Source: Fallopia convolvulus
Lineage: Eukaryota; Streptophyta; Magnoliopsida; Caryophyllales; Polygonaceae
Reading direction: 5' to 3'
DNA: 64,000 nucleotides
Assembly (NCBI GenBank): GCA_964016875.1
Contig: OZ024724.1
Coordinates: forward strand, 15,604,501 to 15,668,500
How positions within the stretch are numbered: the first letter of the stretch is position 1; every line of letters begins with the position of its first letter. This document shows, piece after piece, positions 22,467-32,509 of the stretch. A program made the translations under genes and the position numbers. The notes below the pieces were generated by a model, which was given only the letters and a program-made list of their open reading frames with translations, ran no database searches and had not been told where the DNA came from.

Positions 22467-22839
22467 ATGAATATGAGGTTCAAGACGAGGCTGCAAGGGC
22501 GCGCCTAGGGTGGTGTCATGACGCGGAAAGGCTAGTGACGCACATGCAAGGCTGCGGTGGAGCACTCGGCGCGCCTAGGGCATTTGTCCAAGGCGTCGAG
22601 CACTAGTTGTGAGGATAAGGTATGTAATTGAGCTTTGTAATTGAGTCTATAAACTTTTTTCATATTCTAATGTGAATTAGGAAGCTTCCCTAAGCTTGGT
22701 AGATGCTTTAAGCAAGAACCAAAGTTTGAGTTTAGCTTGGCACATAGTTAAATATGCTAGAAAGAAGTGTGTAAGCTTTATACTGGCTTAGAGTGAACTC
22801 TAGAAGCTTGGACAAGCTCAAGACTCATTGTACGTGCTT

Positions 22840-23040
22840 TATAAGAAGCTCATGTAGCTAGGAACTAGCTCATGGAAGCTCAATTTAGCTCACACTAGCT
22901 CAAGTTAGCTCAACTAGCTAGAAATTCAGCTCACACTAGCTCAAGCCAGCTCAACTAGCTATATGCTAGCTCATAGAGCTAAGGAGTAGTGACACTACCT
23001 AGGTGACCTAGCTAGGTACCTAGCTATGCTAGCTAGGTGG
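22840..23040 (+). repeat. AGCTCA/CTAGCT short-motif tract in the LARD LTR
   Basis: Dense irregular repeats of AGCTCA and CTAGCT; the same tract is at about 39215-39440 in the 3' LTR, with a small length difference. AGCT is itself a palindrome. No coding content. Confidence 0.85.
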
Positions 23041-23993
23041 TGGGCTTGATGGGCCGGCCCAAGGGGCGCGCCCATGGTCTGTTGGGCCGCAAGCATGCAC
23101 GCAAGGCATGGGCTTGGTGCCTTGCCATTTAGGCCGTGCGTGTGGGCTTTTGGATTGGATATTTGGGCTTCCTTCTTGGGACATTATATGCTGGAATTAA
23201 AAGCATTTTGGAGTCCAAGGGGGATGTATGTGGACGCCCCTCATTATGACAAGGAGAAAGGGAAAGGAAGTTACAACCAATTCCCTAAATTCACTCTCGG
23301 CCACACACTTGTGCAACTGATTGTAACCGCCATCCATGGCAGGTTTTGGGCAAGTTTCTCACGCCTATTTCAGGGAAAGATGTCGGCTATTTTGGACATA
23401 AAACACATGAGAAAAATCAGATATTGATCCCAAAGAAATCAGTAAAGAAAACGTGCAAGAATCTAGGGTTTCTTGTCGGTTTTGAGTGTAAACACAAGAG
23501 TGTTCTCAAGTGCAAGTGTGGCGTCATGGATCGATGTTCTACATCAAGGAAGTAACCTCAAGAGACGTTGTATTGGCAGAATGTTCAATTGAAGAACGAA
23601 CCCCAAACGTCGATGGAAGATGACTTCGTTGAAGTCAAGAGCGAAGAGGAATCAATGGACTCGAATAAGGTACGCTTGTTCTCAATGGTTGTGTCTTGCC
23701 AACACTTCCATTGGTTCGTTTTGGTCCGTTTTATCTCACAACGGTTTTGCATAACCCTTGGAATGGAATAGGGGCAATATACGTTGAAGGAAAGATCGAT
23801 CTAATCGTTCGACTCGTAGCCTTTATCCAAGTCAATTAACAAAAGATATAACAAGGGGTCGATGGTGATTGCCCTCGGGCCTACACCCACGAGACTACCC
23901 TTCAATGGGTCTACTCGTCTTGCCTTGATTATCCTATGGATCTACAAGGGTCGACTTCCCTTCAACTTAGACAAAGTAAACATACTTATATGA

Positions 23994-24596
23994 TTGCATG
24001 CAAACCCTAGGAAAACCAACAATCTTCAACGTATATTATGTTTATTTGCTTTCGTTTTGTTCATATCCATGTTTGCTTTGTTGTGTTATCTTGGTAAGTT
24101 CAAGGATAAGGCTAAACGAGGGGATAAGACGGTGCATGACATTACCTCACAGTTGAGGGAAGTCAAGATAGAGCTTCCGAGTCCCATTCGGCCTATTGAA
24201 GTACAAGGCGGTCTTCAAGACTTCGACGAGTGGCTAGAAGAGTACAACAAGAGTAATTTGTATTGGGATTGGGTCCTCGCTAACGTGAGGTGCGAACCTG
24301 ATTTCAATGATGCCATACAAGGTGAGGTCGTAGTGCCTCAACCCTCCATGGTGATGGAGACTCATGGTCCAAGGCGTGGTCATAAGGCAAGGCATGTGTA
24401 CTCGGCATTCAAGTGCCATGGCAAGTCTAGGGTTAAGCACTCACGTGCTAAACCGAGAAGAAGCGTCCCTAGGGGCGTGGACTTGGGAGATGGAGGGGCC
24501 TCGGTGGGAGGCAAGTATTGGCAAGTGGTCTATGGGGACCAAAGGCCAAAGAAACCGGTGTATTGTTCTCTTTGTGGCGTAAGACGCCAAGGCTGA
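23994..24596 (+). CDS. Unrecognised small ORF at the LARD LTR/internal junction
   Basis: An intact ORF of 200 codons starting 28 bp before the LTR end. Residues ~14-35 are strongly hydrophobic (LCLFAFVLFISMFALLCYLG). The rest is soluble and basic, with DFDEWLEEYNKSN and a terminal CxxC (YCSLCGVRRQG). An alternative reading is that the true product is spliced: AAG|GT at 23669/23670 in the LTR and TAAG| at 24098 keep frame and phase, joining a short LTR exon (MEDDFVEVKSEEESMDSNK) to FKDKAKRGDK and skipping the hydrophobic part. I do not recognise the protein. It is the only sizeable ORF in the LARD. Confidence 0.4.
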   Translation: MHANPRKTNNLQRILCLFAFVLFISMFALLCYLGKFKDKAKRGDKTVHDITSQLREVKIELPSPIRPIEVQGGLQDFDEWLEEYNKSNLYWDWVLANVRCEPDFNDAIQGEVVVPQPSMVMETHGPRRGHKARHVYSAFKCHGKSRVKHSRAKPRRSVPRGVDLGDGGASVGGKYWQVVYGDQRPKKPVYCSLCGVRRQG

Positions 24597-24809
24597 TTTT
24601 ATACTTGTAATTGTTTCCTATTGATGTACGTGTGTGTATGTACTTAGCATTAGATGTATGCTATGAACTATGTGTGTAATTTCTATGCCTTGAATAAAGG
24701 GCTCTAGTGTGTATTGAGTGATCATAATAAAACATCATGGAATGTTTATGTTTGAAATAAACTATGGCTTGATTCAATGTTAATCTTAACAACATGTGTG
24801 CAAGAAAAG
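24022..24809 (+). other. LARD internal DNA left of the Athila insertion
   Basis: Holds the small ORF described above and about 200 bp of AT-rich sequence after it. No standard tRNA-complementary PBS follows the LTR. Instead 24024-24037 (CTTCAACGTATATT) is exactly complementary to a site inside the LTR at 23776-23789. Confidence 0.6.
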
Positions 24810-26216
24810 TGATCGCTCACGAATGCGAGGGTCTAGAGATACAATTTATAACCCGACCCCGTTGTAGCACGTGGTGGGTGTCGAACGCTCGGGAAATCTA
24901 CTCGATTGAGGTGCCTAAATACTAGAAAGCTGGAAAGGAGAACTTAAAACAAAGGAAAACAAAGAGAACAGTCGGGACCGACACAAGTGTCACGTCGGGC
25001 CCGATGTTGGCGACAAAGAGGGAAGTCGGGACCGACGTAGAGCAAGTCGGGCCCGATGTAGCTGGTTTTGTCGAACTCAAAGATTGAAAGTAGATCTTGG
25101 GCTTTTGGGTTCCTTCTCTAGTAGATTAAGGCTTTTCCACCCCAATTCAAGCAATAAGTGATGATCGGAATAGGATCGAGGTGCTTTCACCCTCGTTCCA
25201 ACCACTTCTACACATCGATCATTGGGGAAATCCCCTTCGAAGCAAGGTCTTGAGATGGACAAATGTTCACTTTCGTTACTTTGCCAATCACAAGCCTTGA
25301 TTCCTTACTTTCATAAGGAATTGTAGCTCTATGTAGAGTGGGTTCCTAGATCAAGCACTCAAGGCTTATGGAATTGGGGTTTCTAGCCCAACCTAGCTAG
25401 AGTTTTCCCCCATAACCCAAGATCAAGGAGATCTACTCCATATGGAAAACAAAGAAAGCAAACAAATAACAAAGCAAAGCAATCAACATCATCAATCTCA
25501 AACCAAAGCCAAATTTCATTCACAAATCAAAAGCAATCCACAAACTCCAATCCAAGGTTTCCAAATCCACAAAATCAAAACAAGGCAAAGCTAATCTATC
25601 AACCAAACCTATCAAATCTCCTTCTCCTATGCCGATTCCCTCTCTTCTCCTTCTCCTCTCCTTCCTCCTTGCTCTCCAAGTATCCTCTTGAGAGTTTTTG
25701 AGAGTTGGTTGGTTGCTAAGTGTGTGGGAACCTCCTCCAATTAGAAGATAAGAGAGCCTTAATAGATGAGGGGCAAAAGTGGTAGTTTACAATTTCGTGC
25801 CTTGGAGCCCAATCCAGCCAGCGACCGACTCGGACCGACACGGAGCACCTCGGGCCCGACTTACTGGGCAAGTCGGTCCGAGGTCGAAAAATCATCTCGG
25901 GTCCGGCGTTGGTTCTAACTCGATCCGGACCTCGTTCCACCTTCTTCTGGTTGGCTTTTCTCTTGTTCTTCTTCATGGCTTGCTCCTCTCTTTCCCTCTT
26001 AAGCTCGGGCCTTGCTCCATGTTCCGATTCTCCTCCAAAACGACCCTTGATCCATGCCAAAACACCTACAAAACACATAAAACGCGCATAGTCTCCGAAT
26101 CTCATAGAAATACGGGAACTAAGCTAAAAAGGAACAAAACACACAAGAAAAGGGGAAAAAGAAACATATTTACAAAGGGAATCATATATAAAACACCACC
26201 AAATAAAGAGACATCA
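24810..26216 (-). repeat. 3' LTR of Athila 1
   Basis: Starts TGATCGCTCA and ends GACATCA on the plus strand. Aligns with 33983-35390 with scattered single-base differences. Contains three exact TCGGGCCCGA words (24995, 25047, 25850) and several TCGGACCGA-like variants. Confidence 0.95.
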
Positions 26217-27967
26217 AAATACCCCATACTTAAACTTGCTTGTCCTCAAGCAATAACAATGTAAGCAAGACCGAAACATAATCTTCAAGTAAAGCCTCGT
26301 ATGAAAACACATTTAAGCACAAGTGATTGATATTCAAGCAAGATTACGTCATCACACATGATTAAGTGTTCCAAGGAATAGAGTCAATGCAACTAAGCCT
26401 CACTTTAGGTATATGTGAATGTGTATCACTCATCATGTGTATGGGTATAGCAATGAACACTCGAGCTCAAAAATCATGCAAGTAAGGACTTTACTATTGA
26501 AGCTAATATCACCAAATCCTCCATCTAGAGATGCCTAATACAAAGTACACAAAGAATTCGAACTTGGCTCAATGGAGGTCCTCAAAGAGGTTCCACTCGG
26601 CCGGGTTGTAATGGGGCTTTTGGTATTTCTCAAGGTGGGAATTATTTGGTCTTGTGGTGCTTACAATGGGGATTGAACAACCTAAACTCTCACCAACTTC
26701 ACCAAAATTCCACAATCAATTTCACACTCATCCAAAAGACTTAACATTTTTCCTCTCAACCCAAAATTTCACTTAACATTCCACTTCATCTTTGCTCTTA
26801 GGCTGTTTGTTGGATTTTCAACACTTTCTACACTGGACCGACTTTCTTATGACATCGGGCCCGATGTGGTGTGTAACTCGGTCGGACCCTTTTTCTTCAC
26901 TTAAGCTCTTTACCTTCATTCCACTTTCCATTTCCAACATTTTCTTTCTTTCTTTCTTTCTTTTTTTTTCATTTTCTTTTTGCACAACAAAGATGCACTA
27001 CCCACATGATTCATAACACCATTCTTTGCCCTTAAACCAAAGAGAAACTCAACTCTTCAATACAATCCAAACCTCTCTTCTAAAGTCCAATCCCATAAGG
27101 GTCAAGTCATATAAGGCTAGGAATAATATTTTTGAGGAGTTTCAAACAAAGGCCTAGGCTAAAACGGGGCTACAAACAAAGGATTCACTTCATGGTAGGA
27201 TATGGAACATTTATGTGACTAAAAGAACAAAGTTCAAAATCAATGTGACAATGCTAGGAAAAATCTCATGACGGTATTGGAAAATAGATAAACACCGCAA
27301 TAGCAAGTTTTACTAAGCATGCTTGAGCTAATCACACAAGAAACATGAGGGATATGCAAATATGAACAAGCATCCCTAAAATGGCCAAAAATCAATCTCA
27401 CAAGGGTCACTCATACTTAGTTGCATAAGAACTCATCCTAGAACTCACATGTTCAATAAAACAAGCAAGATATCATGATCACATCAAAAGCAACATTTTT
27501 TTAGATGATAAACCATCCAAAAATATGCAAAGGAATTTACATGCTCACATCATCATTAGCTTTCATTTGGACATCTAAGATGGGAATTTCTAGTCCAAAA
27601 ACTACAAAACACAAAATCTTTTTGTTGTTTTCAACACAATTTTTCAAATTTTTATGGATTTTTGCAAAAATTTCTCTATACAAAACCAAAAACAAAGACT
27701 CATCCATTCAAAACCAAATTAATCATCCATGTCATTCATCAAACCACAAACCAAGAAACAAACATCCCAAACACAAACTAGAAACCGAAAACCAAATATC
27801 CTCAAAATAACAAACACACACAAGCAAGTGAAATCATGAGCACACTTACCCCCACCCCATACTTAAAATTTTGATGTCCCCATCAAACAAGGAAACCAAA
27901 ACTTAAAAGCAAGAGAGAAGAGTACAAAGAGCTCACAATTTATTTATTCTTCAATGGCATGTCTAGG
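26217..27967 (-). other. Non-coding 3' region of Athila 1 with two PPT-like tracts
   Basis: No ORF of note; very A/C-rich on the plus strand, with a TTTC microsatellite near 26941-26970. The polypurine tract abutting the LTR (plus-strand ACCCCATACTTAAA, 26221-26234) has an exact 14-base copy at 27854-27867, right after pol. One TCGGGCCCGA word is at 26855. In other Athila elements this region holds an extra ORF; none is recognisable here. Confidence 0.75.
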
Positions 27968-29518
27968 TCAATTGGCGAGGACGAGAGCCCATGAGGCTCT
28001 AACTTCTTCTCTTGGATCGGCCTTGTCATAGAACTTCTTCACTCGATGACCATTCACTTTGAAAATATGTCCTCGTTCATCAACCAAGTCCACCGCACCA
28101 TGAGCATAGATATGGTGGACCACAAATGGTCCACTCCACCTAGTCCTTAACTTCCCCGGGAAAAGTTTAATCCTTGAATTGAAAAGGAGAACCTTGTCAC
28201 CGGTTTGATAAGTCTTTGGAATTAACTTCTTATCATGCCACTTCTTGGTCTTCTCCTTGTACAACTTGGAGTTCTCATAGGCTTTCAACCTCAATTCTCC
28301 CAACTCATGAAGCTCTAGAAACCTCTTCTCACCGGCCAAGTTGATATCCCAATTCATCTCCTTGAGAGCCCATTTTGCCTTGTGCTCAAGCTCTACCAGA
28401 AGATGGCATGCCTTTCCATAAACTAGATTGAAGGGTGTAGTTCCCAAAGGTGCCTTGAAGGCGGTTCTATAAGCCCAAAGTGCATCATCGAGCTTAGAGG
28501 CCCAATCTTTCCTTGATCGAGATACGGTCTTCTCCAAGATAGCCTTGATTTGACGGTTTGACACCTCGACTTGCCCGCTTGTTTGAGGATGATAAGGAGT
28601 AGCAACTCCATGAGACACCCCATACTTGATCAACACATTCTCGAAGCACCTCTTAATGAAATGAGGTCCGCCATCACTTATGAGAACCCTAGGCACACCA
28701 AACCTTGCAAAAATGTTGCTTTTCAAGAACTTCATCACCACCCTAGCATCATTGGTTCTTGTTGGTATGGCCTCCACCCATTTTGAGACATAGTCCACGG
28801 CTACCAAGATGTACTTGTAAGGCTCCGATGTGGGAAATGGTCTCATGAAATCGATACCCCATACATCAATTAACTCAACTTCTAGAATGCCAGTTTGAGG
28901 AGTCTCATTCATCCTTGATAGGTTCCCCTCTCTTTGGCACTTCTCACACTTCCTCACATAATCATGCACATCCTTGAACATGGTTGGCCAATAATAACCA
29001 CATTGAAGAATTTTTGAAGTGGTTTTGGAACTCTTAGCGTGACCCCCCGTAGGCAAGGAATGGCAATGGTGAATTATGCTCTCAACCTCTTCACTTGGCA
29101 CACACCGTCTATAGATTTGATCACTCCCTTCATTGTAGAGATATGGATCATCCCAAAAATATTGTCTAGCATCATGTAAGAATTTCTTCCTAGCTTGATA
29201 AGACAAATTTGGTGGGATCGCTCCCCCTACGACAAAGTTAGCAAAATCCGCAAACCAAGGGGAAACCCCTCGTCTTACGGCACTAATAGAAAGAAGGCAA
29301 GTGGGAGAGAAAGAATTAATCAATTGAGAACGAGAAGGAATGGAAATCGAGTTAGGAAACTTACTTTCTTCCACGGACCGACATTGAAGTGTACCGAGCC
29401 TGACATGGTTGGACGCCGGTCTAGCTTCGCAGACACACAGGTAACTCGGTCCCGACTCTGAAGACCTCGGTCCCGACTCACTGGTATCTGCTCTGCCTTT
29501 GGTCCGATGTTCTGGACC
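27968..29518 (-). CDS. Athila 1 integrase (continues the pol frame after a TGA)
   Basis: The frame is in register with pol and is separated from it only by TGA at 29519-29521. After a linker rich in the element's GC motif comes the zinc-binding region (HCHSLPTGGHAKSS, then CEKCQ). The catalytic core has Asp in VWGIDFMRPF, Asp in LISDGGPHFI and Glu in HPQTSGQVEVSNRQI, followed by WAYRTAFKAPLGTTPF and a C-terminal domain (KTYQTGDKVLLFNSR). All catalytic residues are present. It inserts the cDNA into chromosomes. The final residues run to 27968 without an envelope ORF behind them. Confidence 0.9.
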   Translation of the reverse strand, partial: GPEHRTKGRADTSESGPRSSESGPSYLCVCEARPASNHVRLGTLQCRSVEESKFPNSISIPSRSQLINSFSPTCLLSISAVRRGVSPWFADFANFVVGGAIPPNLSYQARKKFLHDARQYFWDDPYLYNEGSDQIYRRCVPSEEVESIIHHCHSLPTGGHAKSSKTTSKILQCGYYWPTMFKDVHDYVRKCEKCQREGNLSRMNETPQTGILEVELIDVWGIDFMRPFPTSEPYKYILVAVDYVSKWVEAIPTRTNDARVVMKFLKSNIFARFGVPRVLISDGGPHFIKRCFENVLIKYGVSHGVATPYHPQTSGQVEVSNRQIKAILEKTVSRSRKDWASKLDDALWAYRTAFKAPLGTTPFNLVYGKACHLLVELEHKAKWALKEMNWDINLAGEKRFLELHELGELRLKAYENSKLYKEKTKKWHDKKLIPKTYQTGDKVLLFNSRIKLFPGKLRTRWSGPFVVHHIYAHGAVDLVDERGHIFKVNGHRVKKFYDKADPREEVRASWALVLAN

Positions 29519-32509
29519 TCAGGCCCGATATACTCGGTTCGTCGATCCACCTTTCCTTTCCTCCTTTCCACTCATGAGAACTTCATCTGCCCTTGAATCA
29601 TCTATAGTCAAACCATCCTCCATCTCCAACATGTACTCAATGGGCAAACGGGATAGATGATCAGCTACCACATTTTCCGCACCGGTTTTGTCCTTGATCT
29701 CATGGTCAAACTCTTGGAGAAGGAGCATCCACCTTAGAAGCCTCGGCTTTGCATCTTTCTTCTTCATGAGGTATTTGATTGCCGCATGGTCCGTGAAGAC
29801 TACCACCTTTGATCCCACAAGATATGAACAGAATTTCTCAAATGCAAACACTACCGCAAGAAATTCTTTCTCCGTCGTTGTGTAATTGCACTGAGTTTCA
29901 TCCAAAGTTTTGCTTGCGTAGTAGATGGCATGCAACTTTCCATCCTTCCTTTGCCCAAGGACGGCCCCTACGGCGAAATCACTAGCATCACAAATTACCT
30001 CGAATGGAAGATTCCAATCGGGTGCCGCCATTATTGGAGCCGAAATCAAGGCATCTCTCAACCTACAAAAAGAACTCATGCAATCCTCGGAAAATTCAAA
30101 GGGCACATCCTTCATCAAGAGGTTAGACAATGGTTTTGCAATCTTAGAAAAATCCTTGATGAACCGTCTATAAAATCCCGCATGACCTAAGAAACTCCTA
30201 ACATCACGAACACAAGAGGGAGGAGGTAGTTTTTCAATTATTTCAACTTTAGCTTTATCTACTTCTATCCCCCTACTAGAAACGAGGTGTCCTAGTACTA
30301 TGCCCTCCTTCACCATGAAGTGGCATTTTTCCCAATTAAGCACCAAGCTAGTCTGCTCACATCTAGTCAAAACCTTGTCTAAGTTAGCTAAGCAAACATC
30401 AAATGAGGAACCATAGATGGAGAAATCATCCATAAACACTTCTACTATATCCTCAACCATATCGGAGAAGATGGACATCATGCATCTTTGAAATGTTGTT
30501 GGCGCATTACATAAACCAAAAGGCATGCGTCTATAGGCAAAAGTCCCATAAGGACATGTGAATGTCGTCTTCTCTTGATCATCGGGATGAATAGGGATTT
30601 GCCAAAATCCGCTATACCCGTCAAGGTAGCAAAAATATTCATGTTGTGCTAATCTTTCTAGGACTTGGTCTATGAAGGGAAGAGGAAAATGGTCTTTGTG
30701 AGTGTCACTATTAAGCTTACGGTAATCAATACACATACGCCATTTTGTTGTGGTTCTCGTAGGTATCATTTCTCCCTTTTCATTTTGCACAACAGTGAGA
30801 CCTCCTTTCTTAGGAACTACATGCACGGGACTCACATACTTGCTATCGGAAATTGGGAAGATAATTCCCGCATCCAACATCCTAATTATTTCACTCTTTA
30901 CCACTTCTTTCATGTTAGGATTTAATCTTCTTTGTGGTTCAATAGTGGGTTTATGGTTATCCTCCATATAAATCCTATGCATGCAAATTGAGGGAGAGAT
31001 TCCCTTTAGTTCCTCTAGTGAATACCCTAAAGCTCCTCTATGTTTTCTTAGAACCTCTAACAACTTAGACTCCTCCTCATCATTCAAGTTGGCATTTATG
31101 ATTACGGGCAAAGAAGAGTTGGGACCAAGAAATGCGTACCTCAAATCTTTTGGAAGCTCCTTGAGTTCTTGAGATGGTTCCGGTGGTGCTTGAACTTCTT
31201 CCTTCTCGGCCTTGAACACCTCCAAATAAGACATCCCTTCCTCCAATTGCTCATGCTCAATCATATTGAGGGCTAGACCTTGGCGCTCTATCTCAATTTC
31301 TCTAGGTGGTGGGGTGGCTTTCAACCTAATATCCCTTGGCCTTGGCTTCTTAGAAACGGCTTCCCATTGCAATCCAAAAAGAACTTGGATCATATTAGCT
31401 TCCTTATGTACGGCCCCTTTTGAAGTTGGCCTAAAGAAAAACTCAATCTCTCTTCCTCCAATGTCAAGAGACAAGTGGCCCTTTTTTACATCAATGATTG
31501 CCCCAACCGTAGCAAGGAAAGGTCTCCCTAGTATAATCGGTTCACCCGGCACTTCTATCATGTCCACCACAACAAAGTCGATTGGGACATAGTGGCCTTC
31601 AATGCAAACGGGGTAATCCTCGACGATACCAATTGGCTCGATGGACGACCCATCCGCTATCGTTAACCTCATGTTGACCGGAGCTATGAGACCGATGGAT
31701 GTGGATTTCCATATGGTGTAAGGAATGATGCTCGTGCTTGCTCCAAGGTCACACAAGGCTTGGAAGTTTTGAGACCCCACACCAATAGTGATAGCAAACC
31801 GACCGGGATCTCGTAGCTTTTGCGGTAACTCCAAGGTCTTGACCTCATCTTGCATTTCAACTATGGACCTCTTCTTGCTCAAAATCTCCTTTAAAAACTT
31901 GGCATAGGATGGCATCTCGCTCAATGCATCGGTGAACGGGATAGAGATGTTCAAACCTTGCAAAAGCTTGAGAAACCTCTTGAACTTGTTCTCAACAACA
32001 TCTTTCGGCTTCTTTGAGGGATATGGAAGAGTTGTTGCACCTTGAATCTTGCTTGGATCAACCTCCTTGGACTTCCCCACTTCACTTGCAACATTTCCTG
32101 GTTGGACCGACTTAGGCACCACGTCGGGCCCGATGTCGTGTATCACGGTCCTGAGGAAGAGCTGAGGCAGAGTAGTCGGATCGACATTTGGGTACGTCGA
32201 GTCCGACTCACTCTCAACCTCGGTCCGGGGCAGAGGAGTTGATCTTCCTGCTGGGTCGACTTCAGGGAACCTCGGACCCGACTTGTTGGGTAAGTCGGTC
32301 CGGCTCTCTTCATTCTTCTTAGGTATGTGTGGCTCGGGTAGGTTTCGGCCACTTCTCAATCCAATTGCCCGGACTTCATTTTGATTGTTTTGAGCTCGGG
32401 GGTTCTCCTCGGGTCGGCCCTGAAGTCTCCCATTCTCTCTCGGGGCTTGAGTTGCAATTTGGGCAAATTGATTATCGACTTGCCTCCTCCATACACCAAA
32501 CTTATTGAA
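29519..32509 (-). CDS. pol: Athila 1 protease, reverse transcriptase and RNase H
   Basis: Open from the TAA that ends gag (32510) to TGA 29519. A first ATG lies at 32359. The first ~100 residues after it are a Ser/Pro/Asp-rich linker made partly from the element's GC motif. Protease has LCDLGASTSIIPYTIW, the DLGA form usual in Athila. RT shows KWRMCIDYRKLN, CYLDGYSGFWQIPIHP, RRMPFGLCNAPTTFQRCM and an intact catalytic box, EVFMDDFSIYG. RNase H follows with VICDASDFAVGAVLG and VFTDHAAIKYL, ending ADHLSRLPIEY. No frameshift. Being in the same frame as gag, it would need readthrough or was joined before the stop arose. Confidence 0.92.
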   Translation of the reverse strand, partial: FNKFGVWRRQVDNQFAQIATQAPRENGRLQGRPEENPRAQNNQNEVRAIGLRSGRNLPEPHIPKKNEESRTDLPNKSGPRFPEVDPAGRSTPLPRTEVESESDSTYPNVDPTTLPQLFLRTVIHDIGPDVVPKSVQPGNVASEVGKSKEVDPSKIQGATTLPYPSKKPKDVVENKFKRFLKLLQGLNISIPFTDALSEMPSYAKFLKEILSKKRSIVEMQDEVKTLELPQKLRDPGRFAITIGVGSQNFQALCDLGASTSIIPYTIWKSTSIGLIAPVNMRLTIADGSSIEPIGIVEDYPVCIEGHYVPIDFVVVDMIEVPGEPIILGRPFLATVGAIIDVKKGHLSLDIGGREIEFFFRPTSKGAVHKEANMIQVLFGLQWEAVSKKPRPRDIRLKATPPPREIEIERQGLALNMIEHEQLEEGMSYLEVFKAEKEEVQAPPEPSQELKELPKDLRYAFLGPNSSLPVIINANLNDEEESKLLEVLRKHRGALGYSLEELKGISPSICMHRIYMEDNHKPTIEPQRRLNPNMKEVVKSEIIRMLDAGIIFPISDSKYVSPVHVVPKKGGLTVVQNEKGEMIPTRTTTKWRMCIDYRKLNSDTHKDHFPLPFIDQVLERLAQHEYFCYLDGYSGFWQIPIHPDDQEKTTFTCPYGTFAYRRMPFGLCNAPTTFQRCMMSIFSDMVEDIVEVFMDDFSIYGSSFDVCLANLDKVLTRCEQTSLVLNWEKCHFMVKEGIVLGHLVSSRGIEVDKAKVEIIEKLPPPSCVRDVRSFLGHAGFYRRFIKDFSKIAKPLSNLLMKDVPFEFSEDCMSSFCRLRDALISAPIMAAPDWNLPFEVICDASDFAVGAVLGQRKDGKLHAIYYASKTLDETQCNYTTTEKEFLAVVFAFEKFCSYLVGSKVVVFTDHAAIKYLMKKKDAKPRLLRWMLLLQEFDHEIKDKTGAENVVADHLSRLPIEYMLEMEDGLTIDDSRADEVLMSGKEERKGGSTNRVYRA

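Larger units (their letters stand above)
21865..24021 (+). repeat. 5' LTR of the LARD
   Basis: Matches 38534-40414 over its length apart from point differences and an extra 281-bp tandem duplication. Carries six GGCGCGCC words and an AGCTCA/CTAGCT-rich tract. A candidate TATA-like CTATAAAC lies near 22647. Confidence 0.92.

Noticed and set aside
22840..23040. CRISPR-like array from AGCTCA repeats
   Set aside because: Units are irregular 6-10 bp words without constant spacers, and the context is a plant LTR.
25077..25262. 61-codon frame present identically in both Athila 1 LTRs (also 34250-34435)
   Set aside because: Conserved only because the LTRs are recent copies of each other; no start context or homology.
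26941..26970. Regulatory TTTC tract in Athila 1
   Set aside because: A plain CT-rich microsatellite in non-coding DNA with no supporting context.
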